Assembly: GCA_963692955.1 (NCBI GenBank)
Contig: OY843587.1
Span: 806,001-870,000, forward strand
From: UBA5158 sp963692955
GTDB lineage: Bacteria > Pseudomonadota > Gammaproteobacteria > DSM-16500
Direction: 5' to 3'
DNA length: 64,000 bases
Part shown: piece after piece, positions 1 to 7,769 of the stretch
Layout of the letters: every line of letters starts with the position of its first letter
How positions within the stretch are numbered: position 1 is the first letter of the stretch
Program-made: the position numbers and the translations under genes
The notes under the pieces: model-generated
The model's input: the letters and a program-made list of their open reading frames with translations, nothing else
Databases searched by the model: none
Told to the model about the DNA's origin: nothing

Positions 1-1075
1 TGTCGTTCGGGTTGAAGTGTTGGATAGCTGTAGTGTAACGCGCGCCCAAAGCAAATGGACCGCTGTTAACATCAGCATACACGGCAATCCCGCCTACGAG
101 ATGAACGTAAGTACCTTTGTTAGCATAAGCATTGCCAAGTGCAGCAGCAACGTCGTTAACGCCAGTAATGTTAGACATATAGCCAACGCCAACATCGAAG
201 CCTAATTGATCATTCAATTGATCAAATCCAACTGCAGCACCGAAGATAGTAGAAGTATGCGGTGAAGCAACGGCTCTAGGTGTGTTGTCGAAAGCATAGA
301 TATCGCCATGCAAGCCCATTTGCGTAATGAAGCCAAGCTTAGCTGAAGTCTCTAAAGATTCAGTCATTACTTGCGTCATCGTACGTACGAATGGATGAAT
401 GGTGTAACGGCCGTAATCTGTAAATTGCTTACCAACTTGGAAGAAGATGGGAGAAACGTCGTAGTTTGCTAACGTTAAATAACCTTGTTCTAAGTTAAGT
501 TGCGCAACCGGCAAATACACGTGAGAGTACTGACCTGCTAAAGGAGCGCCAGCTAACGCGCCGTTTGGATTGCTGAAACTGAAGCTGGTGAAAGCTTTAG
601 TCCAATCGTTAACGGTAGCGCCGACATTGATGTACGCATCGTTTAGAGAAAGTAATTGTCTGTTTTCGCCTTCATAACCTTGTGAACGGTTGCCCCAATG
701 AGCATCGAAGTTCACACCGCCACTCACGCCAATTCTATTAAACCAATCTGGCATGGACTGTACGGAACGGCCGGTGTTTTGGCTCATTGCGTTATACATA
801 ATTTGGTGTGTATCAACAACTGGCATGGGTAACGCGCCCATTGCTTTGTAATCTTCATGAGCTGCAACAGGAGCTGGAGCAACTTCAGCAGATTCGTCAT
901 GGCTTTGTGCCATGTGATGGACGTGATGATACTTTTTGTGATGATGTTTGTGTGGAGCTGGTGTTGCGGTTGAAGTATCAGACGTGGTAGTCGTTGTGGT
1001 TGTGTCAGCAGCGAAAGCCGAGCTGCTTATCAAGCCTAACACGCTCATTGATGCAACAACGAGTTTAAGTTTCAT
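1..1075 (-). CDS. lbtU: LbtU-like siderophore porin, C-terminus outside window
   Basis: This outer membrane beta-barrel protein runs off the left edge, leaving 358 codons. It starts at ATG 1073-1075, nine bases after a GGGAG ribosome site. Residues 1-22 are a clear signal peptide (MKLKLVVASM... ending AFA). A Thr-rich stretch and a His cluster (about residues 42-54) follow, ahead of the barrel strands. The pattern resembles the LbtU family, which imports the siderophore legiobactin in Legionella. The family call is from memory of the sequence style; a generic porin of the same fold is the alternative. The His-rich N-terminus could bind metal. The gene stands alone, with its own promoter region at 1121-1149. 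Confidence 0.7.
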   Translation of the reverse strand, partial: MKLKLVVASMSVLGLISSSAFAADTTTTTTTSDTSTATPAPHKHHHKKYHHVHHMAQSHDESAEVAPAPVAAHEDYKAMGALPMPVVDTHQIMYNAMSQNTGRSVQSMPDWFNRIGVSGGVNFDAHWGNRSQGYEGENRQLLSLNDAYINVGATVNDWTKAFTSFSFSNPNGALAGAPLAGQYSHVYLPVAQLNLEQGYLTLANYDVSPIFFQVGKQFTDYGRYTIHPFVRTMTQVMTESLETSAKLGFITQMGLHGDIYAFDNTPRAVASPHTSTIFGAAVGFDQLNDQLGFDVGVGYMSNITGVNDVAAALGNAYANKGTYVHLVGGIAVYADVNSGPFALGARYTTAIQHFNPND

Positions 1076-1120
1076 GCTTGTGTTTCTCCCTTGATATAAT
1101 AGATGATCCGGACGGAAACA

Positions 1121-1149
1121 AAATTACATTTAAAGTTTTGCTATTGCAA
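1121..1149 (-). promoter_or_regulatory. Candidate promoter of the lbtU-like gene, with palindrome
   Basis: On the minus strand TTGCAA (1144-1149) lies 17 bp from TAATTT (1121-1126), about 45 bases before the start codon. A perfect 7-bp inverted repeat, TTTTGCT/AGCAAAA at 1136-1155, overlaps the -35 element and could be an operator. No convincing Fur box was seen. The rest of the gene-free stretch 1076-1468 shows only this region and the terminator at 1391-1418. Confidence 0.35.
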
Positions 1150-1390
1150 GCAAAATTTAGTCCAAACGTAATTAATGCTGTTCATTCTCGCCGGGTCGTT
1201 TACAATTCTTAAACACCAGTAAATTAAATGGAACGCTGATGTTTTATTGTTGCCTTATACATTAAAAATCAGGGTGTTTTTAGAGACCATTTACGTGCGG
1301 CAATTTTAATTAAGAAAAAAAATAATTGATAGTTAAACTTTGCAAAAATTCACGAAAGTCTCGCAAGAATGACTCAGAACAAATCATAAT

Positions 1391-1418
1391 GAAAAAAAAA
1401 CCCGCATTGCGCGGGTTT
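1391..1418 (-). terminator. Rho-independent terminator of the peroxiredoxin gene
   Basis: An AAACCCGC/GCGGGTTT stem with a short loop is followed, in the minus direction, by a run of nine T. It lies about 50 bases after the peroxiredoxin stop codon. Confidence 0.85.
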
Positions 1419-1468
1419 CTAAGTAAGCTTAAACGGATAAAAGTATTTTTTTAACGATGACTTTAATA

Positions 1469-2074
1469 TTATAACGCAACCGAATTCGCTGCTAAATAAT
1501 CCGCGATGCCAGCGGCGGTGGGTTTGATCGCGGCGTCACCTTTATTCCAACCCGCGGGGCAAACTTCGCCGTGCTGTTCATTAAACTGTACCGCGTCAAC
1601 GATGCGGATCAACTCATCAATGTTGCGGCCGATCGGTAAGTCGTTCACGATTTGTGAACGCACGATACCTTTAGTATCGATGATAAAGGTGCCACGCAGC
1701 GCCACGTGGGCCGTCGCGTGTTCTACGCCAAACGCTTGACAAATGCTATGGTTGACGTCAGCCACCAGGGTGTAACGCACGGGACCAATACCGCCATCAT
1801 TGACTGGCGTTTTGCGCCAGGCATTGTGGGTGAATTGTGAATCGATGGAAACGCCGATCACCACGGTATTGCGTTTTTTAAATTCTTCGATGCGGTTATC
1901 CAGCGCGATCAATTCCGATGGACAAACGAACGTAAAATCTAACGGATAGAAAAATACGATCGCATGTTTATTTTTAATTTCAGTCGCCAAATGAAATGGC
2001 TTATCAAGCGTGCCGTCGGCCCATGCCGCTGCGGCGGTAAAATCAGGAACTTGTTTGCCAACCAGTGTAGTCAT
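1469..2074 (-). CDS. Typical 2-Cys peroxiredoxin (AhpC/Prx1 type)
   Basis: Thiol peroxidase that reduces hydrogen peroxide and organic peroxides in the cytoplasm. The 201-residue protein has the peroxidatic cysteine at residue 51 (DFTFVCPSE) and the resolving cysteine at residue 172 (GEVCPAGW), as in typical 2-Cys enzymes. The frame is open to 2218, but ATG 2074 is chosen: it has AGGAGT nine bases upstream and the protein then begins at the conserved domain (MTTLVGKQVP). The extended -10 at 2134-2142 would also place the longer start upstream of transcription. No ahpF or ahpD partner is present, so the reductant is probably thioredoxin-like. Confidence 0.93.
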   Translation of the reverse strand: MTTLVGKQVPDFTAAAAWADGTLDKPFHLATEIKNKHAIVFFYPLDFTFVCPSELIALDNRIEEFKKRNTVVIGVSIDSQFTHNAWRKTPVNDGGIGPVRYTLVADVNHSICQAFGVEHATAHVALRGTFIIDTKGIVRSQIVNDLPIGRNIDELIRIVDAVQFNEQHGEVCPAGWNKGDAAIKPTAAGIADYLAANSVAL

Positions 2075-2133
2075 TCTCTCACTCCTAACAATTAACGATG
2101 CGGGGTAAATAGGGTATTTTTTATACGGCAGAC

Positions 2134-2142
2134 ATTGTATCA
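2134..2142 (-). promoter_or_regulatory. Extended -10 promoter of the peroxiredoxin gene
   Basis: The minus strand reads TGATACAAT, an extended -10 (TGnTACAAT). It implies a leader of about 50 bases to ATG 2074. The -35 region is poor, as is common with extended -10 promoters. Confidence 0.45.
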
Positions 2143-2174
2143 CATCTATTGAGAAAATGGCGATTTGCGCGCCG

Positions 2175-2211
2175 ATTAACGCGTGATTAAGGCTTGCAAG
2201 TGCGGTATGAT
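2175..2211 (+). promoter_or_regulatory. Weak PmrA-box-like element before the arn-like operon
   Basis: ATTAAC and ATTAAG half-sites have cores (2176, 2187) exactly 11 bp apart, with TATGAT at 2206-2211 as a possible -10. The spacing to the -10 is longer (about 11 bp) than at the three strong sites in this window, and the first half-site ends in C. It is of interest because arn operons are classic PmrA targets in enterobacteria. Confidence 0.3.
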
Positions 2212-2246
2212 TCGCCATCTTTCACTGTCAACGGACATGACTGCGT

Positions 2247-2618
2247 ATGATTATCATGCTGATTTTGTTAGGTGTTTTATTGAATGCCGCCGCCCAACTG
2301 TTGCTGAAGGCCGGCATGCTGCAAATTGGCCATTTCCAATTTAGCGCCGCGAACGTGATTCCCATCGGGTTGCGCGTCATGGGTAACTTGCCCATCGTGG
2401 CGGGGTTGGCCGCTTATGTAGTGAGTGTCGGCGTCTGGCTGTTAGTTCTTTCCCGCGTGCAAGTCAGTTATGCCTATCCTATGCTAAGCATCGGTTACAT
2501 TATCAATGCGGCGGCCGCGTATTATTTTTTTGGTGAAGAGTTTTCTTTGGTACGGCTCGCGGGAATTTTTGTCATTATTATCGGTGTGTTTATGATTTCA
2601 CGAACCTCCGCCTATTAA
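2247..2618 (+). CDS. EamA/SMR-type small transporter, ArnE/ArnF-like
   Basis: A 123-residue inner membrane protein with four predicted transmembrane helices. Its architecture fits the EamA/small multidrug resistance superfamily that includes the ArnE/ArnF flippase subunits. Motifs include an N-terminal NAAAQLLLKAG stretch and a central SYAYPMLSIGY stretch typical of this group. The stop is 15 bases before the ArnB-like gene, so the genes are almost certainly one operon. ArnE and ArnF normally act as a heterodimer moving undecaprenyl-phosphate-aminoarabinose; only one subunit is found here. The exact substrate is inferred from the neighbours. Confidence 0.7.
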   Translation: MIIMLILLGVLLNAAAQLLLKAGMLQIGHFQFSAANVIPIGLRVMGNLPIVAGLAAYVVSVGVWLLVLSRVQVSYAYPMLSIGYIINAAAAYYFFGEEFSLVRLAGIFVIIIGVFMISRTSAY

Positions 2619-2633
2619 AAAAAGGTCTATCTC

Positions 2634-3785
2634 ATGAGCGAAGAATTTTTACCGTTTTCCAAGCCGACGATTAGTAGGGCGGCGATTGATGATGTAGTCG
2701 CCTGTTTAGAATCGGGTTGGATAACGACGGGCCCGCGCGTCGCCCAATTTACCGAAGCGTTGCAAGAATATTTAGGCGCGCCTTATGTGCTACCGCTCAC
2801 GTCCGCGACGGCGGGCTTGCAATTAGCGTTATTAGCGCTGGATTTACAGCCTGGCGATGAAGTCATCACCACGCCGTTAACGTTCGCGGCCACCCTCAAT
2901 ACGATTGTGCTAGCGGGCGCAAAACCCGTGTTAGTGGATATCGATCCCGATACGTTGAATATAGATTTGAATTTAGTCGAAGCCGCCATCACCGCTAAAA
3001 CCCGCGTGATCATGCCGGTGCATTTCGCGGGATTGCCGCTGGATCTCGATCAATTATATGAAATCGCCGACCGTCATGAACTACGCGTGATTGAGGACGC
3101 GGCGCACGCGATCGGCACGGAATTTAACGGCAAACGCATTGGTGCTACGGGTGACACGCAAGTTTTTAGTTTTCATCCGAATAAAAATATCACCACCGGC
3201 GAAGGCGGTTGTGTCGCGACACGCGATGCGGCGTTGGCGAAAAAAATTGGCTTGCTGCGTTTTCACGGCATGGATAGAGAAGCGTGGAACCGGTTCGGCA
3301 AAAGCGGTTCGCAAGATTATGAAATTGTGCTGCCGGGTTTCAAATACAATATGATGGATATTCAAGCAGCAATAGGTATTCATCAATTGCGTGAATTAAA
3401 TGATTTTCTGTTGCGGCGCGCGGCGTTGGCGCAACGTTATGAAGAAGCGCTGTCCGATTGGCCGCAGTGGACGTTGCCAAAAGCACCGTCGTATTCACAC
3501 CGTCATGCGTGGCATCTTTATACGCCGCTTATTAACGCCGACGTCGCCGGCATGAACCGCGATGAATTTATGCGTAGCATGAAAGAATTAAATATCGGCA
3601 CCGGCTTGCATTACCGGGCGGTGCATTTGTATCCTTACTACCGCGATCAATTTGGTTTTCAAACCGGCGATTTTCCCCATGCGGAAAATGTGGCGGAAAG
3701 AATTGTGAGTCTGCCCTTGTTCCCCCTCATGACTGACGCCGAGCATGATCGTGTGGTTGACGTTATGTATAGTATTTTTAAATAA
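2634..3785 (+). CDS. arnB: ArnB-like UDP-4-keto-pentose aminotransferase
   Basis: PLP-dependent aminotransferase of the DegT/DnrJ/EryC1/ArnB family, 383 residues, the usual family length. ArnB converts UDP-4-keto-pentose to UDP-4-amino-4-deoxy-L-arabinose for lipid A modification and polymyxin resistance. Visible motifs: FSKPTISRAAIDDV and TGPRVAQFTEAL near the N-terminus, EDAAHAIGTEFNGKRIG, and FSFHPNKNITTGEGG, which carries the PLP-binding lysine. It lies between an ArnE/F-like transporter and an ArnA dehydrogenase-like gene. A related sugar aminotransferase for another surface glycan is the main alternative, because the rest of the pathway is not in the window. Confidence 0.85.
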   Translation: MSEEFLPFSKPTISRAAIDDVVACLESGWITTGPRVAQFTEALQEYLGAPYVLPLTSATAGLQLALLALDLQPGDEVITTPLTFAATLNTIVLAGAKPVLVDIDPDTLNIDLNLVEAAITAKTRVIMPVHFAGLPLDLDQLYEIADRHELRVIEDAAHAIGTEFNGKRIGATGDTQVFSFHPNKNITTGEGGCVATRDAALAKKIGLLRFHGMDREAWNRFGKSGSQDYEIVLPGFKYNMMDIQAAIGIHQLRELNDFLLRRAALAQRYEEALSDWPQWTLPKAPSYSHRHAWHLYTPLINADVAGMNRDEFMRSMKELNIGTGLHYRAVHLYPYYRDQFGFQTGDFPHAENVAERIVSLPLFPLMTDAEHDRVVDVMYSIFK

Positions 3786-3803
3786 TTAATGGATTGGTCA
3801 TTG

Positions 3804-4814
3804 ATGAAAATTTTAATTTTAGGCGCGAATGGTTTTATCGGCAGTCACTTGAGCGATGCCATTCTCGCGCGCACGGATTGGGAAGTTTATGCGATGGATT
3901 TGTCGAAAGACAATTTGACCTCGGCGTTAGAGAACTCCCGCTTTCATTTTTTTCAAGGCGATATGCTGGAAGAAAAATCTTGGATCGTTGAGCACATTGA
4001 ATTATGCGACGTGGTGTTACCGTTGGTCGCGATCGCGACGCCGTTGACGTATGTGCAAAATCCTTTGCGTGTGTTTGAATTAGATTTTGAAGCGAATTTA
4101 ACGATCATCCGTCAGTGCGTGCAATTTAAAAAGCGTTTGATTTTTCCATCCACGTCGGAAGTCTACGGCATGTGTTCCGACAGCGCTTTTGACGAAGAAG
4201 AGAGTCATTTAGTGACGGGGCCGATTCACAAAGAACGTTGGATTTATTCTACGTCTAAACAATTACTTGACCGCGTGATTTATGCGTATGGCAAACATCA
4301 AAATTTACAATACTGTTTAATCCGGCCGTTTAATTGGTATGGGCCGCGTTTAGATAATATTTTTAATCCTAAGCCGGGCGGCTCGCGCGTGTTGACGCAA
4401 TTCATCGGCAATATCTTACGTGGCGAAGATATTTTGTTAGTGGAAGGCGGCGCGCAAAAACGCTGCTTTATGCATATCGATGATGGCATCGAAGCGTTGT
4501 TGAAAATAATTGAAAATAAAAACGATAACGCCGCGCAACGCATTTTTAACATTGGCAATCCAGTGGAAAATATTTCGATCCGTCAACTTGCCGAAACCTT
4601 AGTGAAGTTAATTAAAAAATATCCCGAGTACAGTGAAGCCGCGGCAAAAGCTAAGCTCATCGACGTCCGCGCGGAAAATTATTACGGCCCGGGTTACCAA
4701 GACGTTGCGCTGCGCGTGCCAGCGATCAAGCGCGCGGAAAAATATTTGGATTGGAAGCCGCTCATCAATCTCGAAACCGGCTTGACGAAAACGTTAGATT
4801 TTTATTTAGCGTAA
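3804..4814 (+). CDS. ArnA C-terminal-type UDP-glucuronate decarboxylase, no formyltransferase domain
   Basis: NAD-dependent extended SDR enzyme that oxidatively decarboxylates UDP-glucuronate to UDP-4-keto-pentose, the ArnB substrate. It has the Rossmann motif GANGFIGSHL, STSEVYG (catalytic Ser/Glu), YSTSK and QKRCFMHIDDGIEAL; the latter matches the ArnA region with its key arginine. E. coli ArnA is about 660 residues because an N-terminal formyltransferase is fused; here only the decarboxylase half exists, about 336 residues. ATG 3804 is preferred because the domain begins there; ATG 3789 is in frame, and neither has a good ribosome site. It is the last gene of the operon. Confidence 0.85.
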   Translation: MKILILGANGFIGSHLSDAILARTDWEVYAMDLSKDNLTSALENSRFHFFQGDMLEEKSWIVEHIELCDVVLPLVAIATPLTYVQNPLRVFELDFEANLTIIRQCVQFKKRLIFPSTSEVYGMCSDSAFDEEESHLVTGPIHKERWIYSTSKQLLDRVIYAYGKHQNLQYCLIRPFNWYGPRLDNIFNPKPGGSRVLTQFIGNILRGEDILLVEGGAQKRCFMHIDDGIEALLKIIENKNDNAAQRIFNIGNPVENISIRQLAETLVKLIKKYPEYSEAAAKAKLIDVRAENYYGPGYQDVALRVPAIKRAEKYLDWKPLINLETGLTKTLDFYLA

Positions 4815-4825
4815 CAGGGAAACGT

Positions 4826-4848
4826 GCCTCTCCCAGCAGGGGAGAGGC
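4826..4848 (+). terminator. Strong hairpin after the arn-like operon
   Basis: A nine-base-pair stem (GCCTCTCCC with its complement) around a 4-5 base loop lies 12 bases after the stop. The stem is strong but no T-run follows, so termination is likely but not certain. The hairpin also sits just downstream of the convergent gene ending at 4858 and may serve both. Confidence 0.6.
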
Positions 4849-4857
4849 GTTAGTATC

Positions 4858-6294
4858 TCAAGTCGTTAATGCGGATAACGACGCAGGTAAAAACAACTCC
4901 GGCACGTCAGCGCCCTTCAGGGTTCCACAGATGGGTGATAAGCGTGGTGAAACTGACAATCTAAACAACCCCAGCTGCGGACTTTTCAACGTGCCATTGG
5001 TACGATCGTGCGTGGAGATCGGTGTGATTAACGCTTTAGGAATGACCCGCGCCGGCACAAAATTACTAGGCGATTCGTCTTTGGCTCGGTTCAAGAAAGT
5101 ATTCGCTATTTTGTCGTAACGCGCGCATTCGTCTTTATGAAATTTATCATTCGGTCCAATGCGTTGTGCGAGTGATTTATGACAGGTCACTAAAGCGCCG
5201 TAAGACATAAATAATTTATCGCAATACTTAATCATCGCGGCAGTGTCTGTAGCCGTTTTCTTCGTTATTTCATCCGCGCTGCGCACGGCTTCTTCACCGC
5301 AGCTAACGCTTTTTTTATAAAATTCTACCGCGTCTAATATCTCATGTGACAGACCGTCGCCGGTCGCATAACAAATGTCATCGAGCAAGAAACAATTTTC
5401 CGCGTGCTCCCGTAATAAATTATCAAACAAATGACTATGCGCATGGAGTAAGTCTTTAGGTAACGTGCGCATCAACTTGATCGCTTCATTTAAGCCATTA
5501 TCACTCGCCGCGATGCTGTGCACCGCCGCATCGGCATTGCCGGATTTCATCAGCAAATGCATACGCGCGCTATACAATAATACCGTGGCTAAATCAATTT
5601 TTAAAAAATAACTTTCTTGCGGATGCGGACTGGTAACTAAAGCTTTTTTAAAATTGTGAATACTTAAATCGAATTGCATTAAAGCGGCACTCGGCCGATT
5701 GGGAAATTGTAAACGTTTGTAATGGCCCATGCACGCATAATGGCGGGCGATGTTAGACCAGTGCGCGGGCTGCGAATTTTGTAATAAAAACGTTTCGGCG
5801 CGGGTTTTAAACCAGTCCAAGTTTTGTTTGACCAAATGGCTCCAATGTAACGCGTTTTGAAAACGCAGGTTTTTATCGCATATTTGCTGAGGATTCGCTT
5901 CTAATATGGCTTGTGCCGGCGCTAATCGTCCCGCCATGACATGCGCTAAGAAATCCGTCGTACCATCGTTAAAGCAGTGCCACAAGTGTGTGTCTGGATT
6001 TAACAAATAGTCGCGCGCTTCAGGATTACCTAACGCTCTTTCGACTAAATTTGGCGTGTCCTGGTCGGCGCTGATATCGACTTTGCACACTTCGATTAAA
6101 TAACGCAACGTGGATACGCTGCCAGACTGCGCCGCCGTTTCCACGACACGTAAACCTTTTTCGCCGCGCTCGTTTAAATTGATTTTTTCTTTAGCGTGAA
6201 TGTTTAAAAAATTCTTGACCGCCTCTTCATCATTGTTTTTATCCGCTACCACAAAACATAAGCTATCGATTAATAAATTTGATCGGTTCAGCAT
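4858..6294 (-). CDS. Ankyrin-like/helical putative effector, family member 3
   Basis: Function unknown. The 478-residue protein is the third of three tandem paralogues. An ankyrin-like helical pair near the N-terminus (GLRVVETAAQSGSVSTLRYL) is followed by the family module, a Leu-Trp pair then NDGTTDFLAHVMAGRLAPAQ, and a long TPR-like helical C-terminal half. ATG 6294 is chosen because AAGGA sits nine bases upstream; in-frame ATGs at 6303 and 6378 lack proper spacing. It begins 50 bases after the previous paralogue stops, so the three are probably co-transcribed. The architecture suggests a secreted effector, but that is inference. Confidence 0.7.
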   Translation of the reverse strand: MLNRSNLLIDSLCFVVADKNNDEEAVKNFLNIHAKEKINLNERGEKGLRVVETAAQSGSVSTLRYLIEVCKVDISADQDTPNLVERALGNPEARDYLLNPDTHLWHCFNDGTTDFLAHVMAGRLAPAQAILEANPQQICDKNLRFQNALHWSHLVKQNLDWFKTRAETFLLQNSQPAHWSNIARHYACMGHYKRLQFPNRPSAALMQFDLSIHNFKKALVTSPHPQESYFLKIDLATVLLYSARMHLLMKSGNADAAVHSIAASDNGLNEAIKLMRTLPKDLLHAHSHLFDNLLREHAENCFLLDDICYATGDGLSHEILDAVEFYKKSVSCGEEAVRSADEITKKTATDTAAMIKYCDKLFMSYGALVTCHKSLAQRIGPNDKFHKDECARYDKIANTFLNRAKDESPSNFVPARVIPKALITPISTHDRTNGTLKSPQLGLFRLSVSPRLSPICGTLKGADVPELFLPASLSALTT

Positions 6295-6343
6295 GATGGC
6301 CATTCCTTTAAAAGAATAAATTTTAATAATGAAATTATTTTCT

Positions 6344-7723
6344 TTAACGGTGATGCAACGCTTTGATGTCATTGTCATCGGCTGGCGGAGGCGGTTGGGC
6401 GGTATTGCTGGAAGAAATAGAGTGGGCTAAAGTGCTGGCGTGATACATACTGCCGCGCAAAGCGGCTGGGCTAGTCAGAGGGATTTTTTCTTCTTCCTCA
6501 TCGACCTCCATCTTCTCGTCGGCGACGGGCGCGGGCGCAACGTCAGTAGGACGTTCGAGGCCGCAGGCGCTGTAAATGAAATCTAACTTGGGATTGAGAC
6601 TGGCAAAATCATTGACCACTTGGTCGCGAAAACTTTTAATCAGATCGACTAAGTCATCGTTAGCCGCCATGGCGACGCTGATTTCTTTTGGGAATGCGGT
6701 AACTAAGCGTTGCGCGCTTTGCAGCGCTTGCTCTGCCAGTTGATATTCATCCAAAGCGGCAAAGGTATCGCCACTGTACATTCTCTCGTCCGCGTAAGAC
6801 GTGTGAAAGGCGGCGCGCGATCTATAAGTGTTGGCGATAATACCACAATAGCGGATATATTCCGCGATATCCTCGCGTGTTTTATTGGTAATGGAATTTA
6901 ACACGCGCAGGCATTCTTTATGCTTCTGCGCGGCAACCGCTGCGTCTTTCGTCACGGCTACCTCATTAAAATAAACTTCACTCAAGCCGCGTTTCATTTG
7001 GTCTTCTATTTCAAAATCTTCTGCTGAAGGTATGCCGATCAGCGCTTGCTGGTTAAATGCCGCTAAAAAATAAGTTGCCGACATCGTAAAATTTCTTTCG
7101 TTTAATTCAGTGCGCGCGAGACAATGATAATAGTTTCTTAACCGGACGCTGTCTTTAGGATTTAAAGAGTTACAATAATGTTGCGCCCACATATTTACAT
7201 TCTCTTTAATCGATTTGGCCGCCCAATTAAAAATACTTTTATTATCGTCATTCAACTCTGAAATCCGGTCGGGATTATTCGCCAGTTCCGCGACGATCAA
7301 ATCGAATTTTCCCGCCCAAGCGTAGCCATGTAAATCGGTCGTGCCATCGCCGAGTTTATTCCATAATTTTTTTTCAAAAATATATTTTTTAATTTCCGGT
7401 TTGTGCTGGATCAACAGGAAATTAGAATAATAATTAATTATAGTTAAATCAGCAAAGAGTTCTTCTATGAGAAATTGAATCGAGTTCAAGCTGCCATACT
7501 GCATAGCGTAATGCACCGGCCGTACACCGCTCAGCGTCGCTGTGGTATTAATATCAAAACCAGGATATTTCTCCAAAAAACGTTGAATATCGGCTTTAGA
7601 TTTTTTTTCATCGCTAACGATGTCACAAAATTCCTGCGTTAACGGATCAACTAGCGAGATAGCCGACGAACTGGTGCGTTGTTTTATACTTTTATGTCCG
7701 GCCATCTTCTTCCTGGTTTGCAT
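6344..7723 (-). CDS. Ankyrin-like/helical putative effector, family member 2
   Basis: 459 residues, function unknown. It has an ankyrin-like segment (SGVRPVHYAMQYGSLNSIQF), then the module EKKLWNKLGDGTTDLHGYAW, then TPR-like helices. The acidic stretch MEVDEEEEK near the C-terminus recalls the Glu-rich signals of Dot/Icm effectors, though it lies about 55 residues from the end. ATG 7723 has AGGA seven bases upstream; ATG 7705 (also with AGGA) is an alternative. It is the middle gene of the paralogous trio and lies between genes on the same strand. Confidence 0.7.
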   Translation of the reverse strand: MQTRKKMAGHKSIKQRTSSSAISLVDPLTQEFCDIVSDEKKSKADIQRFLEKYPGFDINTTATLSGVRPVHYAMQYGSLNSIQFLIEELFADLTIINYYSNFLLIQHKPEIKKYIFEKKLWNKLGDGTTDLHGYAWAGKFDLIVAELANNPDRISELNDDNKSIFNWAAKSIKENVNMWAQHYCNSLNPKDSVRLRNYYHCLARTELNERNFTMSATYFLAAFNQQALIGIPSAEDFEIEDQMKRGLSEVYFNEVAVTKDAAVAAQKHKECLRVLNSITNKTREDIAEYIRYCGIIANTYRSRAAFHTSYADERMYSGDTFAALDEYQLAEQALQSAQRLVTAFPKEISVAMAANDDLVDLIKSFRDQVVNDFASLNPKLDFIYSACGLERPTDVAPAPVADEKMEVDEEEEKIPLTSPAALRGSMYHASTLAHSISSSNTAQPPPPADDNDIKALHHR

Positions 7724-7769
7724 GCTTTTATCCTATTAGAATTTTAATCCTTGATAAAACAATCTTCCA

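Noticed and set aside
1076..1468. Possible small RNA or tRNA in the longest gene-free stretch
   Set aside because: No cloverleaf, T-loop motif or promoter-terminator pair in the right order was found; only the lbtU promoter region and a terminator for the opposite gene.
2075..2218. N-terminal extension of the peroxiredoxin frame up to 2218
   Set aside because: The extra 48 residues do not resemble the family, the strong ribosome site is at 2074, and the likely -10 lies inside the extension.
4751..5119. Open frame on the plus strand across the end of the arn operon
   Set aside because: It overlaps two better genes and the hairpin, and its translation has no coding character.
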